Shown here piece by piece: positions 38,141 to 46,536 of a stretch of DNA of 64,000 nucleotides. The notes below the pieces were generated by a model. The model ran no database searches. It was not told where the DNA came from and saw nothing but the letters and a program-made list of their open reading frames with translations. Source of the DNA: Streptomyces fulvoviolaceus (GTDB taxonomy: Bacteria; Actinomycetota; Actinomycetes; Streptomycetales; Streptomycetaceae); assembly GCF_000718165.1 (NCBI RefSeq), contig NZ_JOEY01000024.1, positions 124,001 to 188,000 of the forward strand, written 5' to 3'. Position 1 is the first letter of the stretch, and each line of letters begins with the position of its first letter. A program made the translations under genes and the position numbers.

Positions 38141-38198
38141 TGAGACGTCCATGCCCATGATGAGACAAAGATGTCTCACATGGATTATGGTTGTCTCA
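38141..38198 (+). promoter_or_regulatory. TetR operator with TGAGACA/TGTCTCA repeats
   Basis: TGAGACA (38161-38167), 4 bp, TGTCTCA (38172-38178) is a perfect inverted repeat. TGAGAC at 38141-38146 and TGTCTCA at 38192-38198 are further half-sites, the last overlapping the TetR start codon. The arrangement predicts autorepression and joint control of the downstream efflux gene. Confidence 0.7.
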
Positions 38199-38746
38199 TG
38201 GCTGTCGACCGTGACCATGTACTGCGCAGCGCCGCGGCCCTGCTGACCCGCAAATCCACCGCGACCATGGACGAGGTCGCCAAGGCCGCCGGGATCAGCC
38301 GCGCCACTCTGCACCGGCACTTCGCCGGGCGCGACGCGCTGGTCCGGGCGCTGGAGGCGCTCGGCATCGCGGAGTGCGAGGCCGCGCTGGACGCGGCCCG
38401 CCTGGACGACGGGCCCGCGAGCGACGCCGTACGGCGACTCGTGGGCGCGATCGAACCGGCCGCCGCGCTGCTCGCCTTCCTCTACTCCGAGAACCAGCTG
38501 TTCGAGGGCGAGGAGCAGAACGCGGGCTGGACCCGGATCGACGACCGCATCGCGGGCCTCTTCCGGCGCGGCCAGGCGTCCGGCGAGTTCCGCATCGACC
38601 TCACGCCGGCCTGGCTCACCGAGGCGCTCTACGGCCTGTTGGCCTCCGGCGCCTGGGCGGTGTCGGAAGGCCGTGTGGCCTCGAAGGACTTCAACTACAT
38701 GATCGTCGAGCTGCTGCTCGGCGGCGCACTGCGTACCGCGTACTGA
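38198..38746 (+). CDS. TetR family transcriptional regulator
   Basis: A 182-residue regulator starting MAVDRDHVLRSAAALLTRKS. The N-terminal helix-turn-helix TMDEVAKAAGISRATLHRHFAGRDALVRAL is followed by a helical ligand-binding domain with no recognisable ligand class. An in-frame ATG at 38171 lies inside the operator and is less likely. It is followed after 33 bp by an MFS drug-efflux gene, the classic repressor-pump pair, so the inducer is probably a pump substrate. Confidence 0.9.
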   Translation: MAVDRDHVLRSAAALLTRKSTATMDEVAKAAGISRATLHRHFAGRDALVRALEALGIAECEAALDAARLDDGPASDAVRRLVGAIEPAAALLAFLYSENQLFEGEEQNAGWTRIDDRIAGLFRRGQASGEFRIDLTPAWLTEALYGLLASGAWAVSEGRVASKDFNYMIVELLLGGALRTAY

Positions 38747-38779
38747 CGATTCACGAAGAGACTCAAGAAGAGAGGAATC

Positions 38780-40303
38780 ATGACCAGCACCCTGCAGCCG
38801 GCGACCACGACCGAGGCGGTGAAGCGCCCCGGCCGGTGGCTCGCGCTGTCCGTCCTCGTGCTCGCCGTGCTGCTGGTGGCCGTCGACGCGACCGTCCTCG
38901 GTCTCGCGACCCCCTACATCAGCGAGGACCTGAAGCCGTCGGGCACCCAGCTCCTCTGGATCGGCGACGTCTACTCCTTCGTCATCGCCGGACTGCTCGT
39001 CTCCATGGGCAGCCTCGGCGACCGCATCGGCCGTAAGCGGATCCTGCTCGTGGGCGCGACGGCGTTCGGCGCGGTGTCGGTGCTCAACGCCTACGCCACG
39101 ACACCGGAGTTGATGATTTTCGCGCGTGCGCTGCTCGGTGTCGCGGGCGCGACCCTGATGCCCGCCACGCTCGCCCTGATCCGCAACCTCTTCCACGACC
39201 CACGCGAACGCAGCCTCGCCGTGGGCATCTGGGGCGCGACGGCCTCCGCGGGTACGGCCATCGGCCCGATCGCGGGTGGGTTTCTCCTCGAACACTTCTG
39301 GTGGGGCTCGGTCTTCCTGATCAACCTGCCCGTGATGGCGGTCCTCGTCCTGGTCGGCATCAAGCTGCTGCCCGAGTCGCGCAACCCCAACCCCGGCCCC
39401 TGGGACATGGCCAGCGTCCTGCTGTCGCTGGTGGGCGTGATCGCCCTCGTGTACGCCGTCAAGGAGGCGGCCACCCACGGCTTCACGTGGGAGATCCTCG
39501 CCGTCGGCCTGCTGGGCGCGGCCGCGCTGTACGGCTTCGTACGCCGCCAACTCACCCTGCCGTCCCCGCTGCTGGACATGCGTCTGTTCCGCAACCGCGG
39601 CTTCAGCGCGGCGGTACTGGCCGACCTGCTGACGATCCTCGGTCTGTCCGGCCTGGTCTTCTTCCTCTCCCAGTACCTGCAACTCGTGCAGGGGCGGCCG
39701 CCGTTGGAGGCGGGCCTGGCCGAACTGCCCGCCGCGATCGGCGCGGTGGCGGCCGGTCTGATCGCCGGCCGCACGGCCCGGCGCTTCTCGGTGCGGTCCG
39801 TGGTCGCCGGCGGACTCGCCGCCGTGGGCCTCGCACTGGCGGCGCTCACCGTCCTCGACCAGTCCACCGGTTACCCCCTGCTGGGGGCGGCCCTGCTGGT
39901 CGTCGGCATCGGCGCCGGCTTCTCCTTCACCGTGACCGCCGACGTGATCCTCTCCAGCGTCCCCAAGGACCAGGCGGGCGCGGCCTCGGCGGTGTCCGAG
40001 ACGGCGTACGAACTGGGCGCGGCACTGGGCATCGCGCTGCTGGGCACGATCGTGACCGGCGTGTACCGCGACTTCACGGGCCCGACGGGCACCCCGGCCG
40101 GAGCGCACGAGTCCCTGGGCGGTGCGGTGGAGGCGGCAGCGGCGATGCCCGCCCAGAAGTCCGAGGCATTGCTGGACGCGGCTCGCCAGGCCTTCGTGGA
40201 CGGCCTGGCGCTGGCGGCCGGTCTGGGAGCAGCGGTACTGCTGGCAACGGCGGTAGCCGCATGGTTCATGCTCCGCGGCCAACGGTTGGAAAACGCCGCT
40301 TAG
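38780..40303 (+). CDS. MFS drug-efflux transporter, DHA2 (14-TMS) family
   Basis: A 507-residue inner-membrane proton antiporter. Motif A is GSLGDRIGRKRILLVG and motif C is GIWGATASAGTAIGPIAGGFLLEHFWWGSVFLINLP, with D-A-T-V in the first helix (LLVAVDATVLGLATPYI). These match the QacA/SmvA-like DHA2 group. About 14 hydrophobic segments are visible. AGAGAGGAA precedes the ATG. It is probably induced through the TetR regulator upstream. The TAG stop abuts dispersed-element copy B. Confidence 0.93.
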   Translation: MTSTLQPATTTEAVKRPGRWLALSVLVLAVLLVAVDATVLGLATPYISEDLKPSGTQLLWIGDVYSFVIAGLLVSMGSLGDRIGRKRILLVGATAFGAVSVLNAYATTPELMIFARALLGVAGATLMPATLALIRNLFHDPRERSLAVGIWGATASAGTAIGPIAGGFLLEHFWWGSVFLINLPVMAVLVLVGIKLLPESRNPNPGPWDMASVLLSLVGVIALVYAVKEAATHGFTWEILAVGLLGAAALYGFVRRQLTLPSPLLDMRLFRNRGFSAAVLADLLTILGLSGLVFFLSQYLQLVQGRPPLEAGLAELPAAIGAVAAGLIAGRTARRFSVRSVVAGGLAAVGLALAALTVLDQSTGYPLLGAALLVVGIGAGFSFTVTADVILSSVPKDQAGAASAVSETAYELGAALGIALLGTIVTGVYRDFTGPTGTPAGAHESLGGAVEAAAAMPAQKSEALLDAARQAFVDGLALAAGLGAAVLLATAVAAWFMLRGQRLENAA

Positions 40304-40372
40304 CGGCGCGGGGCTGTATCAATGTGCGGCTCCGCCGCGTGGGCGCGACCAGCCACAACGGCTCCGCACGCG
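40303..40372 (+). repeat. Dispersed 3'-end element, copy B
   Basis: GCGGCGCGGGGCTGTATCAA, TGTGCGGCTCCGCCGCG, then TGGGCGCGACCAGCC and ACAACGGCTCCGC. It begins at the last base of the MFS stop codon. 71 bp separate it from the next small gene. Confidence 0.85.
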
Positions 40373-40443
40373 CCCACGAACCCCAACCAGCCCTACAACC
40401 GGCTTTAGGTCCCTTTTCGCCCCGACCTGATGGTCTTGGCTCC

Positions 40444-40638
40444 ATGACACGACGAACACGCAAACTGATCGTCACCGGAGCTGCAATCGCCACCGTCGGC
40501 TTGGCCGGAGGCGGCGTGGCCCTCGCCGCCGACGGCGAAGACAAACCCCCCAACGAGGTCAGGCTCGTCGTCAACGAGCATGACGACTGCCCGGACAAGG
40601 GCAACACCGGCACGACCGACCCCGCCTCAGAACTGTGA
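40444..40638 (+). CDS. Small secreted protein
   Basis: A 64-residue protein. MTRRTRKLIVTGAAIATVGL followed by AGGGVALAA is a signal peptide (cleavage after ALA, ~residue 28). The mature part of only ~36 residues is acidic (DGEDKPPNEVRLVVNEHDDCPDKGNTGTTDPASEL). Its single Cys is in DDCPDKG. No family is recognised. The TGA stop overlaps the MoxR GTG by 4 bp, so its translation is coupled to the MoxR operon, which supports it being a real gene. Confidence 0.65.
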   Translation: MTRRTRKLIVTGAAIATVGLAGGGVALAADGEDKPPNEVRLVVNEHDDCPDKGNTGTTDPASEL

Positions 40639-41612
40639 CCACGGAGGTCGAACTCCTCGAGGAGGCCCTCTTCGAGGTGAAGCGAGTCATAGTCGGCCAG
40701 GACCGCATGGTGGAACGGATGTTCACCGCGTTCCTGGCCCGCGGCCACTGCCTCCTGGAAGGCGTACCCGGCGTGGCCAAGACCCTCGCCGCCAAGACCC
40801 TCGCCCACGTCGCCGGCGGCCGTTTCGCCCGCCTCCAGTTCACCCCCGACCTCGTCCCCTCCGACATCACCGGCACCCGTATCTACCGCCCCTCACAAGA
40901 GGCGTTCGACATCGAACCGGGCCCGGTCATCGCCAACGTCGTTCTCGCCGACGAGATCAACCGTGCCCCCGCCAAGGTGCAGTCCGCGCTCCTGGAGGTC
41001 ATGGGCGAGCACCAGGTCTCGATCGGCGGCACCACGATCCCCGTCCCGGAGCCGTTCCTGGTCCTCGCCACCCAGAACCCGATCGAGTCCGAGGGCGTCT
41101 ACCGGCTCCCCGAGGCCCAGCGCGACCGTTTCCTGCTCAAGGTGGAGGTCCCCGCGCCCAGCGAGTCCGAGGAGCTCGCGATCCTCTACCGGATGAGCGT
41201 CGACCCGCCCAGCCCGCGCCGTATCCTCACCCCCGAACGGCTCGTCGAGCTCCAGCGCAGCGCCGACGAGGTGTTCGTGCACCACGCGGTCGCCGAGTAC
41301 GTCGTACGGCTCGTCGTCGCGACCCGCGAACTCGCGGGCCCCGAAACCCGGTTGGCGCACGGAGCGGGCCCCCGCGCCACGCTCGGCCTGGTCGCCGCCG
41401 CCCGTGCGCTCGCCCTTCTGCGCGGCCGGGGCTACGTACTCCCCGAAGACGTGGGGGACTTGGCGCACGAGGTCATCGCCCACCGTCTGGTCCTCTCCTT
41501 CGACGCGCTCGCCGACGGCGTCACCCCCGGCGAGATCGTCGACGAGGTGCTCGCGGCGGTGCAGCAGCCCCGGATCAGGCCGCGCCAGGTCGCCGAGGAG
41601 GCCGTGGCATGA
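40635..41612 (+). CDS. MoxR family AAA+ ATPase
   Basis: A 325-residue MoxR-type AAA+ protein. Walker A is GVPGVAKT (residues 43-50), Walker B is VLADEINRAPAKVQSALLEVM, sensor 1 is LVLATQNPIE, and QRDRFLLKVEV follows. MoxR proteins act as chaperones with VWA and DUF58 partners, which are encoded directly after it. The GTG start overlaps the small secreted protein gene and the stop overlaps the DUF58 gene. Confidence 0.94.
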   Translation: MTTEVELLEEALFEVKRVIVGQDRMVERMFTAFLARGHCLLEGVPGVAKTLAAKTLAHVAGGRFARLQFTPDLVPSDITGTRIYRPSQEAFDIEPGPVIANVVLADEINRAPAKVQSALLEVMGEHQVSIGGTTIPVPEPFLVLATQNPIESEGVYRLPEAQRDRFLLKVEVPAPSESEELAILYRMSVDPPSPRRILTPERLVELQRSADEVFVHHAVAEYVVRLVVATRELAGPETRLAHGAGPRATLGLVAAARALALLRGRGYVLPEDVGDLAHEVIAHRLVLSFDALADGVTPGEIVDEVLAAVQQPRIRPRQVAEEAVA

Positions 41613-42517
41613 CCCCGACGCTGCGGGAACTCACCCCCGAACAAGCCCTGAAACACATGGAGTTGCTCTTCAACCGGCATCCGGACGGGCTCCTCCAGGG
41701 CGACCACCCGGCCCTCTTCCCCGGCCCGGGCAGCGAGGTCGCGGAGACCCGGCCGTACGTCATCGGCGACGACGTACGCCGGATGGACTGGAACGCCACC
41801 GCCCGCACCACCGTCCCCCACGTCCGCCTCAGCCTCGCCGACCGCGAACTCACCACCTGGATCGTCCTCGACGCCTCCGCGAGCATGGACTTCGGCACCG
41901 CACGGATGGAGAAGCGGGACCTCGCGGTGGGCGCGGCGGCGGCCGTCGCGTTCCTCACCGAGCGGGCGGGCAACCGGCTCGGCGCACAGATCACAGGGCC
42001 GCACGGCATACGGCGGATTCCGCCCCGCACCGGCCGGCGCCATCTGCTCACCGTCCTGCACGCCGCCCTGGACCGCCCGCGCGTCGACACCGGGGCCCCG
42101 GCCGACACCCTCGCGGACGCCCTCCGCGCCCTGCGCGCCCTGCCCGGCGGGGGCCTGGTCGCCGTGGTCTCCGACTTCCTGGAGGGCGGCTGGGAGCGGC
42201 CGCTGCGCACCGTGGCCCAGCGCCACCAGGTCCTCGCCGTCGAGACCGTCGACCCGCGCGAGCTGGAGCTGCCCGATGTGGGGCTGCTGACCGTCGTGGA
42301 CCCGGAGACCGGACGCAGGCGTGAAGTCCCCACGCACGTAAGGGGGTTGCGCGAACGGTACGCCGAGGCCGCGCTGGAGCAGCGGGCCGTGATCAAGCAG
42401 TCCGTCCGCCGCGCGGGCGCCGCGCATCTGAGGCTGCGCACGGACCGGGACTGGGTGCGCGACGTCGTGCGCCACGTCGAGGACCAGCGGCGCCGAGCGG
42501 GAGGCGGCGCCGCATGA
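41609..42517 (+). CDS. DUF58 domain protein
   Basis: A 302-residue protein. The family motif is RPYVIGDDVRRMDWNATARTTVPHVRL, followed by a VWA-like fold (TTWIVLDASASMDFG with an intact D-x-S-x-S metal site). It continues GGGLVAVVSDFLEGGWERPL. DUF58 proteins pair with MoxR ATPases in cell-envelope or stress-linked complexes. No membrane segment is visible, so it is cytosolic. ATGA overlap with the MoxR gene. Confidence 0.92.
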   Translation: MTPTLRELTPEQALKHMELLFNRHPDGLLQGDHPALFPGPGSEVAETRPYVIGDDVRRMDWNATARTTVPHVRLSLADRELTTWIVLDASASMDFGTARMEKRDLAVGAAAAVAFLTERAGNRLGAQITGPHGIRRIPPRTGRRHLLTVLHAALDRPRVDTGAPADTLADALRALRALPGGGLVAVVSDFLEGGWERPLRTVAQRHQVLAVETVDPRELELPDVGLLTVVDPETGRRREVPTHVRGLRERYAEAALEQRAVIKQSVRRAGAAHLRLRTDRDWVRDVVRHVEDQRRRAGGGAA

Positions 42518-42554
42518 CACGACCACTCACAGGACGCGCGGGAAGGGAGGGACC

Positions 42555-43505
42555 ATGGGGCTGCGTTCGCCCGGCTGGCTGCTGCTCCTGCTGCCGCTCG
42601 CCGTTCTGATCGGCGCGTATCTGCTGGTCCAGCGCAGGCGCGGCCGCTATGCCGTCCGCTTCACCAACCTCGACCTGCTCGACAAGGTGGCGCCCGTACG
42701 GCCGGGTTGGCGCCGGCACGTCCCGGCGGGCGCCTTCTGCGCCACGCTCGGCCTGCTGGTGGTCGGCTTCGCCCGGCCGACCGCCGACGTGCAGGTGCCG
42801 CGGGAGCGGGCGACCATCGTCGTCGCGTTCGACACGTCCGGCTCCATGGAGGCGACCGACGTCGAGCCCACCCGGTTCGTCGCCGCCCAGCGTGCCGCCC
42901 TCGCCTTCATCGACCGGCTGCCCGAACGCTTCAACACCGGGCTGGTGTCGTTCAGCGGCTCCGCCACGGTCGCGGTGCCGCCGACCACCGACCGCGTGGT
43001 GCTCCGCTCGGCCGTCGAGCAGCTCACCACCGGCCAGGGCACGGCGATCGGCGAAGCCGTCATCGCCGCGCGCGACGCGATCCGCTCACTCGACCGACAG
43101 GCCGAGACCGAGCCCCCGCCCGCGCACATCGTGCTGCTGTCCGACGGCTCCAACACCGTGGGCCGCTCGGTCGAGTCGGCGGCCGAGGAGGCGGCGGCCG
43201 AGAAGATCCCGGTCTCCACGATCGCCTACGGCACGCCGGACGGCGTCGTCGATCTCGGCGACGGCCGCCTCCTCCAGGTACCGGTCGACGGACCCGCCCT
43301 GGAGAACCTCGCCTCCGTCACCGGCGGCGACTACCACGAGGCCGCCACGGGCGAGGAACTCCAGGCCGTCTACGAGGACATCGGCAGCTCCGTCGGCCAC
43401 CGCACCGAGGAACGCGAGATCTGGCAGTGGTTCGTCGCGGCGGGCCTCGGCGCGGCACTGATCGCGGCCGCGACCTCGCTGCTCTGGTTCTCCCGCCTGC
43501 CATGA
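42555..43505 (+). CDS. Membrane VWA (BatA-like) protein
   Basis: A 316-residue protein anchored by two N-terminal helices (GWLLLLLPLAVLIGAYLLV and AGAFCATLGLLVVGFARP) and one at the C-terminus (WFVAAGLGAALIAAATSLLWF). The VWA domain lies between, with an intact MIDAS site DTSGSMEATD (D93, S95, S97), GLVSFSGSA, and VLLSDGSNT. It fits the BatA-type partner of MoxR/DUF58 systems. GGGAGGGA precedes the ATG. Its stop overlaps the protease gene. Confidence 0.92.
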   Translation: MGLRSPGWLLLLLPLAVLIGAYLLVQRRRGRYAVRFTNLDLLDKVAPVRPGWRRHVPAGAFCATLGLLVVGFARPTADVQVPRERATIVVAFDTSGSMEATDVEPTRFVAAQRAALAFIDRLPERFNTGLVSFSGSATVAVPPTTDRVVLRSAVEQLTTGQGTAIGEAVIAARDAIRSLDRQAETEPPPAHIVLLSDGSNTVGRSVESAAEEAAAEKIPVSTIAYGTPDGVVDLGDGRLLQVPVDGPALENLASVTGGDYHEAATGEELQAVYEDIGSSVGHRTEEREIWQWFVAAGLGAALIAAATSLLWFSRLP

Positions 43506-44557
43506 CCGGCACATCCACCAAGGAGCCAGACGTGACAGACCCCATCCACTCCGGCCCGCCAGCCCCCGGCGATCCTGTGGCCGCCGACGGTGCTCAACCC
43601 CCACAGGGGCCACCCGCACCCGACAACGAAAGCAGTACGGGTGGTGCGGGTGGGAAACCAGACCCGGCCGAAGGCCAGGTGTCCTCCCACGCACCCGCAC
43701 CCGCACCCGGCCTCGGCCACCCCCGCGGCCCCTCCTTCCTGCCAGGCCGCCGCCCCACACTCCCCGCCCGGCCCACACCTACTGCCGAGCCGGACCCGCC
43801 CCCCTCCACAGACACGCACGTCCCGGTACGCCCCCGCACCCCCCGCCCCCTCACCACCGCACTCCTCGCCGCCGTACTCGCAGGCGGCGCCGCCGGATAC
43901 GCGGCCGGAGCCCTCGGCGACGACGACCCCGCCGCCGCCCCGGCCGCCGCACGCGACTCCGGAGGGCTCGAAGCCGTCGCCGCCCGGGTCCTGCCCAGCG
44001 TGGTCTCCGTGCGGACGGCGGACGGACAGGGCTCCGGGTTCGTGTTCGACGAGCGGGGCCGGATCCTCACCAACGCCCATGTGGTGGACGGCAGTTCACG
44101 GGTCACCGTCGAGCTGCAGGACGGCCGCCGGCTGAGCGCCGAGGTGATCGGCGACGACCCCGCGCACGACGTCGCCGTACTGGAACCCGAGACGGCACGC
44201 GGGCTCAGGGCCGTCGAGCTCGCCACCGGCACCCGCCCCGGCGTCGGCGACACCGTCCTCGCCATCGGCTCTCCGCTCGGCCTGAGCGGCACCGTCACCT
44301 CGGGCATCGTCAGCGCCCTCGACCGGGCCGTGCGGATCGGCGAGGGCAGTTCGCAGCGGCGCGCCCTGCAGACCGACGCGTCGATCAACCCGGGCAACTC
44401 CGGCGGGCCGCTGGTCGACGCCGAGGGGCGGGTCATCGGCATCAATACGGCCATCGCGACGTTGGACCAGCAACGGGGCGGTTCCATCGGCATCGGCTTC
44501 GCCATCCCCGTGGCCGACGCCGCGGCCGCCGCCCGGACCATCATCGACGGCGGTTAG
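43502..44557 (+). CDS. Membrane-anchored S1C (DegP/HtrA-like) serine protease without PDZ domain
   Basis: A 351-residue protein. A ~120-residue Pro-rich cytosolic N-terminus leads to one membrane helix (PLTTALLAAVLAGGAAGYAAGAL) and an extracytosolic trypsin-like domain. The catalytic triad is H193 (TNAHVVD), D223 (HDVAVLE) and S300 (NPGNSGGPL). It ends soon after the protease domain (AIPVADAAAAARTIIDGG), so the PDZ domain usual in HtrA is missing. The ATG overlaps the VWA stop, and the response regulator starts 12 bp later. It may be part of an envelope-stress circuit with the two-component pair. Confidence 0.92.
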   Translation: MTGTSTKEPDVTDPIHSGPPAPGDPVAADGAQPPQGPPAPDNESSTGGAGGKPDPAEGQVSSHAPAPAPGLGHPRGPSFLPGRRPTLPARPTPTAEPDPPPSTDTHVPVRPRTPRPLTTALLAAVLAGGAAGYAAGALGDDDPAAAPAAARDSGGLEAVAARVLPSVVSVRTADGQGSGFVFDERGRILTNAHVVDGSSRVTVELQDGRRLSAEVIGDDPAHDVAVLEPETARGLRAVELATGTRPGVGDTVLAIGSPLGLSGTVTSGIVSALDRAVRIGEGSSQRRALQTDASINPGNSGGPLVDAEGRVIGINTAIATLDQQRGGSIGIGFAIPVADAAAAARTIIDGG

Positions 44558-44569
44558 GAGGGGTCGTAG

Positions 44570-45238
44570 ATGCGACTGCTCGTGGTCGAGGACGAGGAGG
44601 ACCTGGTCGTCGCGCTCAAGGTCGGGCTGGTCAGGGCCGGTTACGCGGTCGACGTCGCCCCGGACGTCCTCGCCGCGACCGAGAAGCTCGCCGTCAACGA
44701 CTACGACCTCGTCCTACTGGACCTCAACCTGCCCGACGGGGACGGCTTCTCGGTCTGCCGCGCCATTCGCGCCCACCCGGGCGGCCCCCGCATCCTCATG
44801 CTGACCGCGCGCGACCGGCTCGCCGACCGGGTGCGCGGTCTCGACGAGGGCGCGGACGACTACCTCGTGAAACCCTTCGCGCTGCCCGAACTCCTCGCCC
44901 GCATCAGGGCGTTGCTCCGCCGCGAGGACGGCGGCACCTCGGTCGTCGAGGTCGGTGAACTCCGCCTGGACACCGCCCGCTTCGAGGCGTACCGGGGCGG
45001 CCGCCAACTCCAGCTCACGCCCAAGGAGTTCAGCGTCCTGCACTACCTGATGACCCGCCCCGGCAGGGTCGTCCCGGCCGAGGAACTCCTCGAACACGTC
45101 TGGGACGAGTACGCCGACCCGTTCACCAACACCGTGCGGGTCACGGTCGGTTCACTGCGCCGCAAGGTCACCGGGGACGAGGAACCGCTCATCGAGACGG
45201 TGATCCGGCAGGGCTACCGCCTGAGGGAGACCCCATGA
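44570..45238 (+). CDS. OmpR/PhoB-type response regulator
   Basis: A 222-residue regulator. The receiver domain spans residues 1-115 with acidic pocket EDEED, phosphorylation site D51 (LLDLNLPDGDGF), T (MLTARD) and K (LVKPFALPEL). The C-terminal winged helix (ELRLDTARFEAYRGGRQLQLTPKEFSVLHYLMTRPGRVVPAEELLEHVW...NTVRVTVGSLRRKV) is of OmpR type. It overlaps the sensor kinase by 4 bp. Targets are unknown; the co-transcribed MoxR-protease block is a natural candidate. Confidence 0.95.
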   Translation: MRLLVVEDEEDLVVALKVGLVRAGYAVDVAPDVLAATEKLAVNDYDLVLLDLNLPDGDGFSVCRAIRAHPGGPRILMLTARDRLADRVRGLDEGADDYLVKPFALPELLARIRALLRREDGGTSVVEVGELRLDTARFEAYRGGRQLQLTPKEFSVLHYLMTRPGRVVPAEELLEHVWDEYADPFTNTVRVTVGSLRRKVTGDEEPLIETVIRQGYRLRETP

Positions 45239-46458
45239 AACGCCCCTCCTTCCCACGGCCCCGCCTCCCCGCCTTCACCCACACCATCCGCTTCCGCCTC
45301 ACCGTCCTCTACTCCGGCCTCCTGTTCGTCCTCACCGCCCTGGTCCTCGGCGGCGTGTACGTCGCGGTGGAGCGCAGCGGCGACGCGCACCCGGTCACCA
45401 AGGAGTACACCGCGTCGAAATACGTCGGCGACCGGTACGTCGGACAGATCCAGGTGGCCCGGGTCGAGGAGATCGAGGCCGCCGTCAACTACGAGACCCT
45501 CGCCAACCTGCGCCGCTTCTCGTACGCCGTCCTCGGCGGCGTCGCCGTCGCCAGCCTCGCCCTCGGCTGGATCCTCTCCGGCCGCGCCCTGCGCCCGGTA
45601 CGCGCCATCTCCCGTACGGCCGCCGAGATCCAGGCCACCGACCTCTCCCAGCGCATCCGCCTGACGGGCCCCCAGGACGAGCTGCGCGACCTCGCCGACA
45701 CCGTCGACTCCATGCTCGACCGGCTCGACGAGGCGTTCCGCGCCCAGCGCCAGCTCATCGACGACGCCTCCCACGAACTGCGCAGCCCGCTCGCGATCAT
45801 CCGCGCCAACCTGGACGCCGTACTGACCGCCGAGGACTCGGACGAGGAGGAACGCCGTCAGGCCGCCCGCGGCGTGGACCGGGCCACCACCCGGATGACC
45901 CGCCTCGTCGAGGACCTGCTCGCCACCTCCCGCCGCAACGCGCCCGCCCTCGCCGACGCCGACGTCGACCTGGCGGCCGCGGCGGCCGAGGCCTGCGAGG
46001 AGTTCGCCCCGCTCGCCGCCGAGCGCGACCTCATCCTGCAGCGCCGCCTCACCACCGGCCTGACCGTCATCGGCGACCACGACGCCCTGCGCCGAGCGGT
46101 CGGCAACCTGCTCTCCAACGCGGTACGGCTGTCCCCGCCCGGCACCCGCATCACGGTCGCCGCGGGCCGGACCGGAGGCTGGCTGTGGACGGCCGTACGA
46201 GACGAGGGGCCCGGCATCCTGGACGACGACCAGGCGCGGGTCTTCGACCGCTTCTGGCGTGCGAAACCAGGAGCAGGCGGACGTGACCGGCACGCCGGCC
46301 TGGGCCTCGCCATCGTCCGACAGATCGTCGAGTCGCACGGCGGCCAGGTGCGGCTGTTCTCAAGGGTGGGCGAGGGTTCGACGTTCGTACTATGGCTGCT
46401 GGCCAGAGGCGCCGAGCACGCAAATGACGGGCCGCCCGAAGAACGACCCGTCTTTTAG
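45235..46458 (+). CDS. Sensor histidine kinase
   Basis: A 407-residue membrane kinase. TM1 is residues ~18-40 and TM2 is ~95-117 (FSYAVLGGVAVASLALGWILSG), flanking a short extracytosolic sensor loop of ~55 residues. HAMP follows (GRALRPVRAISRTAAEIQATDLSQRI). HisKA has H180 in DDASHELRSPLAIIRANLDAVL. The ATPase domain has N (GNLLSNAVRLSPPGTRI), G1 (VRDEGPGI) and GLGLAIVRQIVESHGG. It partners the response regulator upstream. The TAG stop runs into dispersed-element copy C. Confidence 0.95.
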   Translation: MKRPSFPRPRLPAFTHTIRFRLTVLYSGLLFVLTALVLGGVYVAVERSGDAHPVTKEYTASKYVGDRYVGQIQVARVEEIEAAVNYETLANLRRFSYAVLGGVAVASLALGWILSGRALRPVRAISRTAAEIQATDLSQRIRLTGPQDELRDLADTVDSMLDRLDEAFRAQRQLIDDASHELRSPLAIIRANLDAVLTAEDSDEEERRQAARGVDRATTRMTRLVEDLLATSRRNAPALADADVDLAAAAAEACEEFAPLAAERDLILQRRLTTGLTVIGDHDALRRAVGNLLSNAVRLSPPGTRITVAAGRTGGWLWTAVRDEGPGILDDDQARVFDRFWRAKPGAGGRDRHAGLGLAIVRQIVESHGGQVRLFSRVGEGSTFVLWLLARGAEHANDGPPEERPVF

Positions 46459-46526
46459 GGGCGCGGGGCTGTATCGATTTGCGGCTCCGCCGCGTGGGCG
46501 CGACCAGCCACAGCGCACCCGCACCC
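46458..46526 (+). repeat. Dispersed 3'-end element, copy C
   Basis: GGGGCGCGGGGCTGTATCGA, TTTGCGGCTCCGCCGCG, then TGGGCGCGACCAGCC and ACAGCGCACCCGC. Its first G is the last base of the kinase TAG stop. A TCTTTT run comes just before. It separates the convergent kinase and acyltransferase genes. Confidence 0.88.
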
Positions 46527-46536
46527 GACGAACGGC

